Shown here: positions 19,031 through 27,334 of the stretch, in pieces
Layout: every line of letters begins with the position of its first letter
Numbering within the stretch: position 1 is the stretch's first letter
Source: Candidatus Zhuqueibacterota bacterium
GTDB lineage: Bacteria; Zhuqueibacterota; Zhuqueibacteria; Residuimicrobiales; Oceaniaggregativiventaceae
Assembly: GCA_014728115.1 (NCBI GenBank)
Contig: WJME01000218.1
Location: 1-64,000, forward strand
Length of the DNA stretch: 64,000 nt
Reading direction: 5' to 3'
The notes under the pieces: model-generated
What the model saw: only the letters and a program-made list of their open reading frames with translations
What the model was told of the DNA's origin: nothing
Databases searched by the model: none
Program-made: the position numbers and the translations under genes

Positions 19031-19059
19031 ATTGGGGATTGGCATAGCCAATCCCCAAT
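19031..19059 (+). terminator. Perfect intergenic hairpin without T-tract
   Basis: 13-bp perfect arms (ATTGGGGATTGGC and its complement) with a 3-nt loop, just after the stop of the 15341 gene. No T-run follows, so it may stabilise or punctuate the message rather than end it; the next gene starts 18 bases later. Confidence 0.6.
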
Positions 19060-19077
19060 CCAATTATCAAGGGGTGC

Positions 19078-20118
19078 ATGATGACCCAAAAAGCTACGAT
19101 CATATTTGTCCTATTGATGTTTATTGCGTTGAGTCCTGGAATAGCCCAAGATCCACACTATATTCTCAACCCCGAAGCAGATACCTATATCAGTGGCCGG
19201 AATAATGGCGATTTTGTGCATGGCCACCCGGATAGCACGGGCGACAATTATGTCATGCTGGTGGTGAAAAATGAAGGTGAACCTGTCGCGGGAAATGGAT
19301 TTTATCGGGAAGCTATGATGCGGTTCGATCTCTCCCCCATCGAGGAAAAAATCGAAAAAGTAGAACTGCGTCTCTGGAATTTTTATAAGGCAAGCTGGCC
19401 GGAATACGAGGATACGCTGCGATTCGGGGCTTATTTGATCAAAGATGATGGCTGGGACGAACAGACCCTTACCTGGAATATGGCCCCGATTCCCGAGTTC
19501 GATATCCCACTGGAAGTCGTGGATATTATGGCCTTAAAAGAATCCAAAAAAGTCGTCGATGACCCGGAGCATGGATCTGTTGAAGTGGGCTATTATGGCT
19601 GGACCACAGCCGGCGTTCTCGATGCAGCTATCTTTGAAAATGAACGGGCTGGTGACGGCAAAATTTCATTCAATATTTGGGGTAAATCCATTAAAGTTTA
19701 TGGAGAAACCGGTAAAACCTGGCATGCCTTTGTCTCCAAAGACAGCGCCGCTATGGTAGAAGACGATATCGCTCCCAGACTGTTGGTATGGGTGGAAGGC
19801 GGATCGCCAGTGGCGGTCGAGGGGCATGCCCGTACAGACCTGAAATTCGAGTTGCGCTCCAATTATCCCAATCCGTTCAATCCTTCGACAACGATTACCT
19901 ATTCTCTGGCCAAAAAATCTGTTACCAAATTGATGATCTATAATGCGCTGGGGCAACCCATTCGTACGATGACGAATATCCCCAATACAGCGGGTATTCA
20001 CTCGATTATATGGAATGGATTGACCGATAAAGGTGACTATGCACCGACAGGCGTTTATTTTTATAAATTGTCCTCCGGTGATTATTCCCAAATACGTAAA
20101 ATGATATTGATGAAATAG
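19078..20118 (+). CDS. Secreted DNRLRE (CBM96-like) protein with T9SS sorting domain
   Basis: 346 residues. After a signal peptide (near GIAQ) comes a DNRLRE-type beta-sandwich (about 25-240). Its hallmarks are EADTYIS near the start, REAMMRFDLSPI, VELRLWN, WDEQTLTWNMAP and a final FVSKDSA... LLVWVE strand. The DNRLRE/CBM96 family binds carbohydrates, with polyanionic ligands reported for some members. A type A sorting domain follows (SNYPNPFNPSTTITY, ending RKMILMK). With no enzyme domain attached, it is probably a surface glycan-binding protein. RBS AAGGGGTGC is before the ATG. Confidence 0.85.
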   Translation: MMTQKATIIFVLLMFIALSPGIAQDPHYILNPEADTYISGRNNGDFVHGHPDSTGDNYVMLVVKNEGEPVAGNGFYREAMMRFDLSPIEEKIEKVELRLWNFYKASWPEYEDTLRFGAYLIKDDGWDEQTLTWNMAPIPEFDIPLEVVDIMALKESKKVVDDPEHGSVEVGYYGWTTAGVLDAAIFENERAGDGKISFNIWGKSIKVYGETGKTWHAFVSKDSAAMVEDDIAPRLLVWVEGGSPVAVEGHARTDLKFELRSNYPNPFNPSTTITYSLAKKSVTKLMIYNALGQPIRTMTNIPNTAGIHSIIWNGLTDKGDYAPTGVYFYKLSSGDYSQIRKMILMK

Positions 20119-20147
20119 ATCCGTTTTTACCCGATATACGATTAAAA

Positions 20148-20190
20148 TCAATCCATAGAATCCGCCTGCCGGGCGGACTCTATGGATTGA
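20148..20190 (+). terminator. Long intergenic hairpin without T-tract
   Basis: Two 19-nt arms (20148-20166 and 20172-20190) pair at 18 of 19 positions around a 5-nt loop. It is followed by ATAAAAG, not a T-run. It lies between the DNRLRE gene and the next cargo gene. Confidence 0.6.
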
Positions 20191-20225
20191 ATAAAAGAAG
20201 AGCCACTAATGATGAGGAGAGATGT

Positions 20226-21266
20226 ATGAAAAGATTGATAGCATTTTTAATCTTATTATCAGCTGTTTCGGCATTGGCCCAGATCCAGGTGACAACCGTC
20301 AAAGAACAGGATGAATTAAAACGGGACAGCCTGGTGGTATGGAATGAATTCTGGGAAGGAAGCTGGTGGACCTGGCGGTTAGACCCTGATGCAGAACCGC
20401 GAACGAATTGGGAACGCCATCGTGATCTGGGGCAGACGTTTACGGCCCCCAAATCTTTTTGGCTGGATAAACTCTATGTCGAGCCAGGCTCAAGTGCCAA
20501 TACCCAGGCTATGTTCGATTCATGCGAAAGCCGACCGGTTCATGTCGATATTTACGAATTCGATCCTGAAGCCGCTATTCCGGATTCCAAGGTTCCGCCC
20601 ATCGATACACTCACATCTCAACCGGCGATCATGCCCGCTGTCCTGGATTCGGCTGCAATAGCCGATTATGGGTTGGGTGTATTGCTCGAGTTCGATATCA
20701 GTGACGTCTATCTGGAAGAGGGCAAATTTTATGGGTTTTTATTGAAATTCGATGAGCTCTATCCCAATCAATTGCTGCAAATGGAAAAAACCCATGGTCA
20801 GTATGAGGGCGGAACCATGCTGGTGGTCTATTTCGATGGCAGCAATGGCCGCGAGAATGTGCCCGAATGGCAATGGTCGCACGGCGGGCATGGCAATAAT
20901 CCGGTCAGAGATTTGCGGTTCTTTTTGATCGAAACCGAAAATCCCGGCACCGCTGTGGATTTGGATCAAAATATCGAGGCTATTGCCGATGAATTCGAGT
21001 TGACGCAAAATTATCCCAATCCGTTCAATCCGGAAACCTCGATCTCGTTCAGCGTCGCCGAGACGAACGATGTTCGGTTGGATGTCTTTTCCGTCGATGG
21101 AAGGCTTGTCAAAACGCTTTATAATCAATCAGCACATCCCGGCAACTATCAGGTCCAGTGGGATGGCACAGATCAGGCTGGAGAGCGTGTGGCGTCCGGA
21201 GTCTATTTTTACCGCTTGATCTCCGGAAATCAAACAATGACTCACAAAATGATGTTGTTACAATAG
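20226..21266 (+). CDS. Secreted protein of unknown fold with T9SS sorting domain
   Basis: 346 residues. The ATG at 20226 follows GAGGAGAGATGT; an upstream in-frame ATG at 20187 lies inside a hairpin and lacks a signal sequence, so it is rejected. The signal peptide ends near ALAQ. The body (about 20-255) is probably a beta-sandwich: it has GQTFTAPKSFWLDKLYVEPGSS, a long aromatic/acidic middle and LEFDISDVYLEEGKFYGFLLKF, a pattern like secreted carbohydrate-binding jelly rolls. The C-terminus is a clear sorting domain (QNYPNPFNPETSISF ... THKMMLLQ). Its specific function is unknown. Confidence 0.8.
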   Translation: MKRLIAFLILLSAVSALAQIQVTTVKEQDELKRDSLVVWNEFWEGSWWTWRLDPDAEPRTNWERHRDLGQTFTAPKSFWLDKLYVEPGSSANTQAMFDSCESRPVHVDIYEFDPEAAIPDSKVPPIDTLTSQPAIMPAVLDSAAIADYGLGVLLEFDISDVYLEEGKFYGFLLKFDELYPNQLLQMEKTHGQYEGGTMLVVYFDGSNGRENVPEWQWSHGGHGNNPVRDLRFFLIETENPGTAVDLDQNIEAIADEFELTQNYPNPFNPETSISFSVAETNDVRLDVFSVDGRLVKTLYNQSAHPGNYQVQWDGTDQAGERVASGVYFYRLISGNQTMTHKMMLLQ

Positions 21267-21331
21267 GCTTTGAGTCATTTAAAATTATTGCTTTTCTGAA
21301 TCTTTTATAAGCAATTTTTGAGGAGGAGATT

Positions 21332-22231
21332 ATGAAGTGGAAAGCCGGACTGTTTCTAGTTGTCATCCTATTGATTTCTGTCTCTGGATGGGCTCAAAGT
21401 GCCAAGGGTCTGGAAGTGACCAATATTCAAATCAATGGCGGGTTGTCGGGAACACAACCTTTGTTGCCCGATGACTTGAAATATGATGGTCTTACAGCAG
21501 GCGAGTGCCTCTGGTGGGATCGCTGTGGTCTGGAGGGAGGGAAACCCTATACCGTCCAATATTTGCCAGAGTTTTTACAAAACAAGACGTTTTTGGTCAT
21601 GACCGCCAATGACAAGTGGACTCAGGATGTTCCCAACTATTTGACCTGCACAGTGAACAAGCCGGTTACCATGTATGTTCTATACGATGCCCGTCAATTT
21701 GAGGGAATGGAATTTTTCCCTTCATGGTTAACCACGTGGACCCTTTTGCCCGATACCGCCATTTGGGAAGATTGTTATGGGGACAGCTGCAAACCACGCC
21801 TGTTTGATATCTATACCAAAGATTTCCCTGCAGGGGACATTGCATTGGGAAGCAACAATGAAAACGGTTATGATTTCAGCGCACTGCAATATGTACCTGT
21901 TTGGGAGGTCAATGAAGGGGGAACCAGTGCGGTAAATGAATATACGCCGGAACGGTACGAGTTGACGATCTCTAATTATCCCAATCCCTTCAATCCGGTC
22001 ACCCATATTACTTTTACCTTGCCAAACCGCGAATACACAGAAATCACGATCTATAATCTCAAGGGTGTCAGAGTCAGAACATTATTTGCGCAGATGGCCG
22101 GGGCCGGCAAGCATGAGCTTGTCTGGGATGCCACCGATGAAACCGGCCAACAGGTTCCGTCCGGCACCTATTTTTATCACCTCAAAACCCGTTCGGCCAG
22201 CTTGTCGGGCAAAATGACATTGATCAAATAG
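21332..22231 (+). CDS. Small secreted beta-domain protein with T9SS sorting domain
   Basis: 299 residues. The signal peptide ends near GWAQ. Residues about 60-145 carry YTVQYLPEFLQNKTFLVMTAND, then VTMYVLYDAR and FFPSWLTTWT. They resemble a recurring ~100-residue module with a TANDDK...YVxYDxR...PxWL signature found in secreted carbohydrate-active proteins, which I recall without a family name. Three or four cysteines lie in the body. A type A sorting domain closes it (SNYPNPFNPVTHITF ... GKMTLIK). It follows the preceding cargo gene by 65 bases, with GAGGAG before the ATG. Confidence 0.75.
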   Translation: MKWKAGLFLVVILLISVSGWAQSAKGLEVTNIQINGGLSGTQPLLPDDLKYDGLTAGECLWWDRCGLEGGKPYTVQYLPEFLQNKTFLVMTANDKWTQDVPNYLTCTVNKPVTMYVLYDARQFEGMEFFPSWLTTWTLLPDTAIWEDCYGDSCKPRLFDIYTKDFPAGDIALGSNNENGYDFSALQYVPVWEVNEGGTSAVNEYTPERYELTISNYPNPFNPVTHITFTLPNREYTEITIYNLKGVRVRTLFAQMAGAGKHELVWDATDETGQQVPSGTYFYHLKTRSASLSGKMTLIK

Positions 22232-22242
22232 CCAGCCTCAAA

Positions 22243-22312
22243 AGGGGTGCAAGTAAAGGACACAAACCCATGGACCGATTATTCGACTCGATTCGATCTT
22301 TACTTCACCCCT
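22243..22312 (+). repeat. Imperfect inverted repeat between two cargo genes
   Basis: AGGGGTGCAAGTAAAG at 22243 pairs with CTTTACTTCACCCCT at 22298, with one bulged base and a 39-nt loop. No T-run follows. It sits just after the 21332 gene stop and upstream of the C10 peptidase gene. Confidence 0.5.
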
Positions 22313-22410
22313 GACATTTATAGTGATGGTGTAACAACAGTCAATCCCGTCTGGTTCCGTTATCAAAGAGGTCAGGGTTTTTGTCTCTGTCTTTGGTCAT
22401 CGGAGGTAGA

Positions 22411-25044
22411 TTGTTTATATTTCTTTTCGTATACAAGAGGTGTGCTCTAGAGTTGAACAAGTCCTTGCTCTTTCTACTTTTTTTCAGTCTATTATTCTCT
22501 TTTCGGGCCCGTGCGGCATCCCGATCTCCTGTAGTTTTTGATTGGCTCAACTTTGGGAAAGCCAGCCATGTTATAACGCGTGAAATCCTTCCTGAACACG
22601 AGTTGATTATCGAATACTTTTCTCAGGGCTTTATTGTGAGGTCGATGAAGAACGGAATCCTTGCCTATTCCGACCGCAGTTCTTTGAACCGAAAAGAGAC
22701 TCTGAAAACGCTTTTGCCTCTCCTGGAACAGCTGTCTCCCGCAAAGAGATCGATCAAAAAACTATTTCATCAGCAATGGCCTGCAAAAGGCTCTACGATC
22801 TATGATGGCTGGATTCAAACTGCATGGCATCAGCGATCACCCTTTAATCAACTCTGTCCTATCGACCCTTTGTCGGGTCAACGGTCGCTGACCGGATGTG
22901 TCTCTATTGCAATCGGACAATTACTGCCGTTATTGCAGAATTTTTTCCCCCCGAGCTTGTCAGATTCAGACCACTATCAGACCCTCACTCGTAAGATCAA
23001 GATCGATGCAGATGCTGAAAAGCTTGATTTTGTAAAATTTGATCAATTGAATCAAAAGATCGAGACGATTTCAGATAAAATTAATTCCGGCTTGGTGTTG
23101 AGTCATTCGGAAATCGCATGGTTGCTCTTTTATCTCGGGGTACTTGCAGAAACCGACTATACCAGCGAACTCTCCTCCAGCGGAGTCAATTTAAAAACCC
23201 TGTTACACGAGATAGGGTATCCTACTGCCAAGCTAGATCACGAGCTGGATTTGAATACGTTGCAGCAGTTGAAGCAAAATATCATGAACGGTTCGCCTGT
23301 TGTTTTGGTGATACCCGGTCATGCGGTGATTGCTGACGGTTATAACACCGGGGGATTCTATCATTTGAATTATGGCTGGGGAGAACAAGAGCCTCAGGCT
23401 CTTCAGGAGGCCTGGTTTCGCCTCGATAATGGTTCAGAGCCCATCATTCTGGATGTGGTTTATGATATCGCCCAGACAGAATCTCCTCTGATACTCGATA
23501 AAGAGCAAATAGAAATGGCTGTTTTTGCACCGGGTGAAGCCGGAGACTCTAATCTGATCCTCACCAACCCGTATGATTCCCCGCAACGTATCGACCATGT
23601 TCGGGTTGAGCCGCCGTTTACAGTGAGCTGGGACGGAGAGGATTTTGCTGATTCTGTGGGTTCAGCCATCGTTCACCCCTTTCAGAGTCTCCCTTTGAAC
23701 CTTCGTTATGCGCCGCAAAACCATGATTCTGTATTCTTGGATCTTTTGATATCATGCAATGATGGTTCATTTTTCCTTTGTCCTGTGCTAAAGGGCTCTT
23801 TACAGCCTGTTCGCGGAACCCGGGTTTCAGCCGGAACTGTATCGGGTACCTGGAAAAAAGAGCATTCCCCCTATAATGTGTTCGGCTCCATTCAAGTGGC
23901 CCAACAGGAGAGATTGATTATCGAACCCGGTGTCGAGATTGTGTTTTGGAATGGAGGAAACCTGGTCGTAAAAGGCGATGCGCAACTTTTGGCCCGGGGG
24001 GCACCGGCGGACTCTATACGCTTTTATCCCGCCAAGCCGGACCAGCCCTGGCAAGGAATCAATTTCTTTGCCAGCTATGAGGATGATAGCCTTACATATT
24101 GTGTGATTCGCCACGCCCATTCGCAGGATTGGGGTGGCGGATTATGGATTTCCGATACCTCGCCATTTTTTCGTGGATGCCGTGTCTCCGATAATACGGC
24201 TCGCTATGGTGGGGGCATGTACTTGTGGAAAGCAAAGCCGGTGATTAAAAATACACTCATTGTGCACAATCGCGCGCATTATGGCGGGGCTGTTTATGCC
24301 GATGTGCATAGTCATCCGAAATTTTTCAATGTCACTGTCGCCGAGAATGAGGCTGCTTCCGGGGGTCTCGTTTATGCCAGTATGAGCAATTCGATTACGT
24401 TTAAGAACAGCATCCTTTGGAACAATTTTGCTGACGATACTGCGGCCATTTCCCTGAGCAGCAAGGATGTGCTCTCTTTCGATTTTGCCTGTATCGATAC
24501 CTCAAATCATATCGACTGGCGATTTCCCGTTCACGTGGATGTCGTGTACAAAGGAGAGAACCTTTTCACTGATCCCCATTTTCTTGCCGGTTATCATCTT
24601 GCACCGGATTCACCATGTATCGATGCGGGGGACCCGGATCCAAAATTCAATGACCCGCCTGATCCGTGGCATTCAGAGTTGGCCGCTTTTCCGGCCTTGC
24701 GGAGCGTCCGCAATGATCTTGGGGTCTTTGGGGGAGGAGCTGAAGAGGGTGCTCTACCGACAGGCATCAGAACAAAAACAATCATTGCGAACAAGGGGCT
24801 GCGGGCTTTTCCGAATCCGTTTGCCTCATTGGTAAATTTAGAGTTTGAGATTGTGAAAAGATGCCATGTACGCCTGGACATTTATAATGTCAGGGGTCAG
24901 ATCATCGAAACGCTCCTGGATCAGCCCATGGGTTTGGGAAAGTATCGGATTCAATGGTCCTCTGGAAATCATCCTGTTGGCCCATATTTTGTTCGATTAA
25001 AACACCAAAAAGCAGAATGTATAAAGATCCTCCATCTTGAATAG
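22411..25044 (+). CDS. Secreted C10-family cysteine peptidase fused to a beta-helix, with degenerate sorting domain
   Basis: 877 residues from the TTG at 22411, which follows CGGAGG; another TTG at 22453 would give a cleaner signal peptide, so the start is unsettled. A propeptide-like region leads into a streptopain (C10) domain. Catalytic Cys163 lies in LTGCVSIAIGQ, preceded by the WxQ...N..CP pattern. His304 lies in PGHAVIADGY, followed by HLNYGWG. The Cys-His spacing of 141 is normal for C10. After a beta-sandwich comes a right-handed beta-helix (about 520-720, repeated GGGLW/GGGMY/GGAVY turns). The C-terminal domain is a diverged type A form (AFPNPFASLVNLEF). It probably acts at the surface on protein or glycoprotein, or matures neighbouring cargo. 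Confidence 0.85.
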   Translation: MFIFLFVYKRCALELNKSLLFLLFFSLLFSFRARAASRSPVVFDWLNFGKASHVITREILPEHELIIEYFSQGFIVRSMKNGILAYSDRSSLNRKETLKTLLPLLEQLSPAKRSIKKLFHQQWPAKGSTIYDGWIQTAWHQRSPFNQLCPIDPLSGQRSLTGCVSIAIGQLLPLLQNFFPPSLSDSDHYQTLTRKIKIDADAEKLDFVKFDQLNQKIETISDKINSGLVLSHSEIAWLLFYLGVLAETDYTSELSSSGVNLKTLLHEIGYPTAKLDHELDLNTLQQLKQNIMNGSPVVLVIPGHAVIADGYNTGGFYHLNYGWGEQEPQALQEAWFRLDNGSEPIILDVVYDIAQTESPLILDKEQIEMAVFAPGEAGDSNLILTNPYDSPQRIDHVRVEPPFTVSWDGEDFADSVGSAIVHPFQSLPLNLRYAPQNHDSVFLDLLISCNDGSFFLCPVLKGSLQPVRGTRVSAGTVSGTWKKEHSPYNVFGSIQVAQQERLIIEPGVEIVFWNGGNLVVKGDAQLLARGAPADSIRFYPAKPDQPWQGINFFASYEDDSLTYCVIRHAHSQDWGGGLWISDTSPFFRGCRVSDNTARYGGGMYLWKAKPVIKNTLIVHNRAHYGGAVYADVHSHPKFFNVTVAENEAASGGLVYASMSNSITFKNSILWNNFADDTAAISLSSKDVLSFDFACIDTSNHIDWRFPVHVDVVYKGENLFTDPHFLAGYHLAPDSPCIDAGDPDPKFNDPPDPWHSELAAFPALRSVRNDLGVFGGGAEEGALPTGIRTKTIIANKGLRAFPNPFASLVNLEFEIVKRCHVRLDIYNVRGQIIETLLDQPMGLGKYRIQWSSGNHPVGPYFVRLKHQKAECIKILHLE

Positions 25045-25083
25045 ACGACTGCGATTCAAGATATTCGCAAAGGGAATAGTCAT

Positions 25084-27315
25084 ATGCGATTTGTTACAAT
25101 TGGACTTTTATTTGTCAGTGGTTTGAGTTTTGCCGCAGGCTCGGAATGGGCCAGACCGGATAGCATTTGGGAATCTCACTATCGACAGCGCCTTGAAAAG
25201 GTCATTACTGCACATTACCCGTGGTCTATCGACCGGTCCGGTGATCCGGATGCAGGCAAACGCGCCTGGTCACCCTTGCTGGCCAATATGTGGCATGACC
25301 GTCATTCAGACGATGCTCTGAATGAGTGGATCGAGGGCAGAGGATTTGATTTGCTCAAAAGCAATACTGCAGGATCTTTTTACAAGCCCTTTTCTTGCCC
25401 GGGATATGCGCTCTATTATTTTCTCTTCAAAGATCAATTGCCATCTGCCCACCGTGATCTGGTAAAAACAATGCTCTATGACAAGGGCTGGAGTTATCTC
25501 CGCCGCCCGGATCACCATATGGATCCCATTTATCGGATCACGGAATTCAATTCCGAAAATTTCAACTGGATGTCCCGTTTGACCGGATTCTTGTTCGCAC
25601 ACGAATATAATGATCCTGATCAGATTGACTTTTTCGAGACCTATGTGGATAACTGGACCCGCGCTATCTTCAATGCCGGACGGGTGGAATGGGATTCCAA
25701 TGTTTATTTTGCATATTGCTTTCAGCCGGCCCTGGTGCTCTATGAATGTGCGCCCACCCCAAAATCGAAACGCCAGGCGCAGGCTGTATTGGACTGGATG
25801 TGCATCACTGCTGCTCTTCATTATATGGACGGGTTTCAGTCCGGTCCGGATGTGCGCGCAAAGGCCAGAGCGTATCGTCCCTTTGACGGCTCGGCATGGT
25901 TTTACACCAATCTCTATTTTGCCGAGTTTGGCGCCTATCCCTCGATTACAGAACAGGAATGGATCGATCAGGCAAAACGACATTTTGTGGGATTCGCAGC
26001 ATGGTCATCCTATCGGCCTCCTCTGGTCGCCATCGATATTGCGCAGCGCAGGTTCGAGACACCGATAGAGATGCACAATGCCAAACCGTTTTATCATCTG
26101 GATCAGAACAATTACGCCGATTGGAAGGGAGATACTCCCTCGAGCCGGCGCTTTGAATTCGAGACGCTCTATCTGGAGAAAAATTACACATTAGGCAGTC
26201 TGGCCACGTTTCGACCCGATGGCAATGCTGTGATGAATACCCAGAATCAAAAAATGTTCAGCGAACAAAATGTCTGGAGACTTGCGGTCAGGCAACATAC
26301 TGGTGGGGCTTTGCAGGTGTTTGGAAATGCCGGGGAAGATATGGATATGGCCGGACGTTGTGCGTTGGAGCAGATCGCACAATATGAAAATGTCATGATC
26401 AGAGTCATGAAACATCAACTAAAGATGTGGATTGCTTTGCCCCAGTCTGCAACGGTGATACGAAAAGACAGCATCCTGTTTGCCAATCTCGGACACAATG
26501 TTTACCTGGCTGTACTCGCTTTTAATTTGCCTCTTATTGATTCTGCCACGTTTGATGCGACGCATGACCGCTATACATGGCACGATCGCCGGTCCGGTGA
26601 TGACTTGCGAGGAATGGTGCTGGAGGCAGGAACCAAAGAAAATTATGGCTCTCTGGAAACGTTTATACAAGAAATCATGCTCCATCGCCAATTAACACAG
26701 GTCGGGGATGATTCAATACAATACGTGTTCGATAACAAAAAATTGGAAATGCGGTATATGCCTCCTACCGTCTATACACTTGTCGATGGCACCGTGATCG
26801 ATCCTGCGGGAGTGATTCCCAGGGTATGGCGTGATGGTCGTGAGGTCGAATTTTCTTTATGGGAGAGTTATGAGGTGGTCAGGGGTGAGCCGATTGTATC
26901 GCAAGAATGGTCAGGAGGGGAACTGTCTGCTCAGGTATATGGCAAAGGAATGACCATCCGGGCGGACGATCGATCTGCAGACATTCGCTGGAGCCCTATC
27001 GGCGAGACTGGAATTCAAGAAATCCCTTTACCGATACACAAAACAGAGGGTCCCTTTCCCTTTCCCAATCCTTTCGATGTAAGTACAGTGATTCCTCTGC
27101 ACTGTAAAGAGCCGGGTGAGGTTAAAATCGATATTTGGAACACGAATGGACAGCTTGTGCGAACGTTATTTCATGGATATTTGTCTGCAGGACAGCACCG
27201 ATACAAGTGGAAGGGGCTAGACGATTGTGGTCACGCTGTAGCCAGGGGTCTTTATTTTTGCCGTGTATCCACTCCCGACAAGGCTTTTACGTTCAAACTT
27301 GCATATTTGCTATGA
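25084..27315 (+). CDS. Secreted helical-toroid protein, putative lyase/hydrolase paralogue A
   Basis: 743 residues. A signal peptide (near FAAG) is followed by ~330 helical residues and then a beta-rich half, the layout of (alpha/alpha)-toroid plus beta-sandwich polysaccharide lyases and related hydrolases. It shares with the next gene an SEN/TEN segment (N159, here followed by Phe160) and the motif FxAGxxEWDSxxY (E202 to Y208). The same overall order of domains is kept. No named family could be assigned. The C-terminal domain is weakly conserved (FPFPNPFDVSTVI ... FKLAYLL). It starts 39 bases after the peptidase gene. The family is inferred from architecture only. Confidence 0.7.
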   Translation: MRFVTIGLLFVSGLSFAAGSEWARPDSIWESHYRQRLEKVITAHYPWSIDRSGDPDAGKRAWSPLLANMWHDRHSDDALNEWIEGRGFDLLKSNTAGSFYKPFSCPGYALYYFLFKDQLPSAHRDLVKTMLYDKGWSYLRRPDHHMDPIYRITEFNSENFNWMSRLTGFLFAHEYNDPDQIDFFETYVDNWTRAIFNAGRVEWDSNVYFAYCFQPALVLYECAPTPKSKRQAQAVLDWMCITAALHYMDGFQSGPDVRAKARAYRPFDGSAWFYTNLYFAEFGAYPSITEQEWIDQAKRHFVGFAAWSSYRPPLVAIDIAQRRFETPIEMHNAKPFYHLDQNNYADWKGDTPSSRRFEFETLYLEKNYTLGSLATFRPDGNAVMNTQNQKMFSEQNVWRLAVRQHTGGALQVFGNAGEDMDMAGRCALEQIAQYENVMIRVMKHQLKMWIALPQSATVIRKDSILFANLGHNVYLAVLAFNLPLIDSATFDATHDRYTWHDRRSGDDLRGMVLEAGTKENYGSLETFIQEIMLHRQLTQVGDDSIQYVFDNKKLEMRYMPPTVYTLVDGTVIDPAGVIPRVWRDGREVEFSLWESYEVVRGEPIVSQEWSGGELSAQVYGKGMTIRADDRSADIRWSPIGETGIQEIPLPIHKTEGPFPFPNPFDVSTVIPLHCKEPGEVKIDIWNTNGQLVRTLFHGYLSAGQHRYKWKGLDDCGHAVARGLYFCRVSTPDKAFTFKLAYLL

Positions 27316-27334
27316 CATATGAAAAGGAAGAAAA

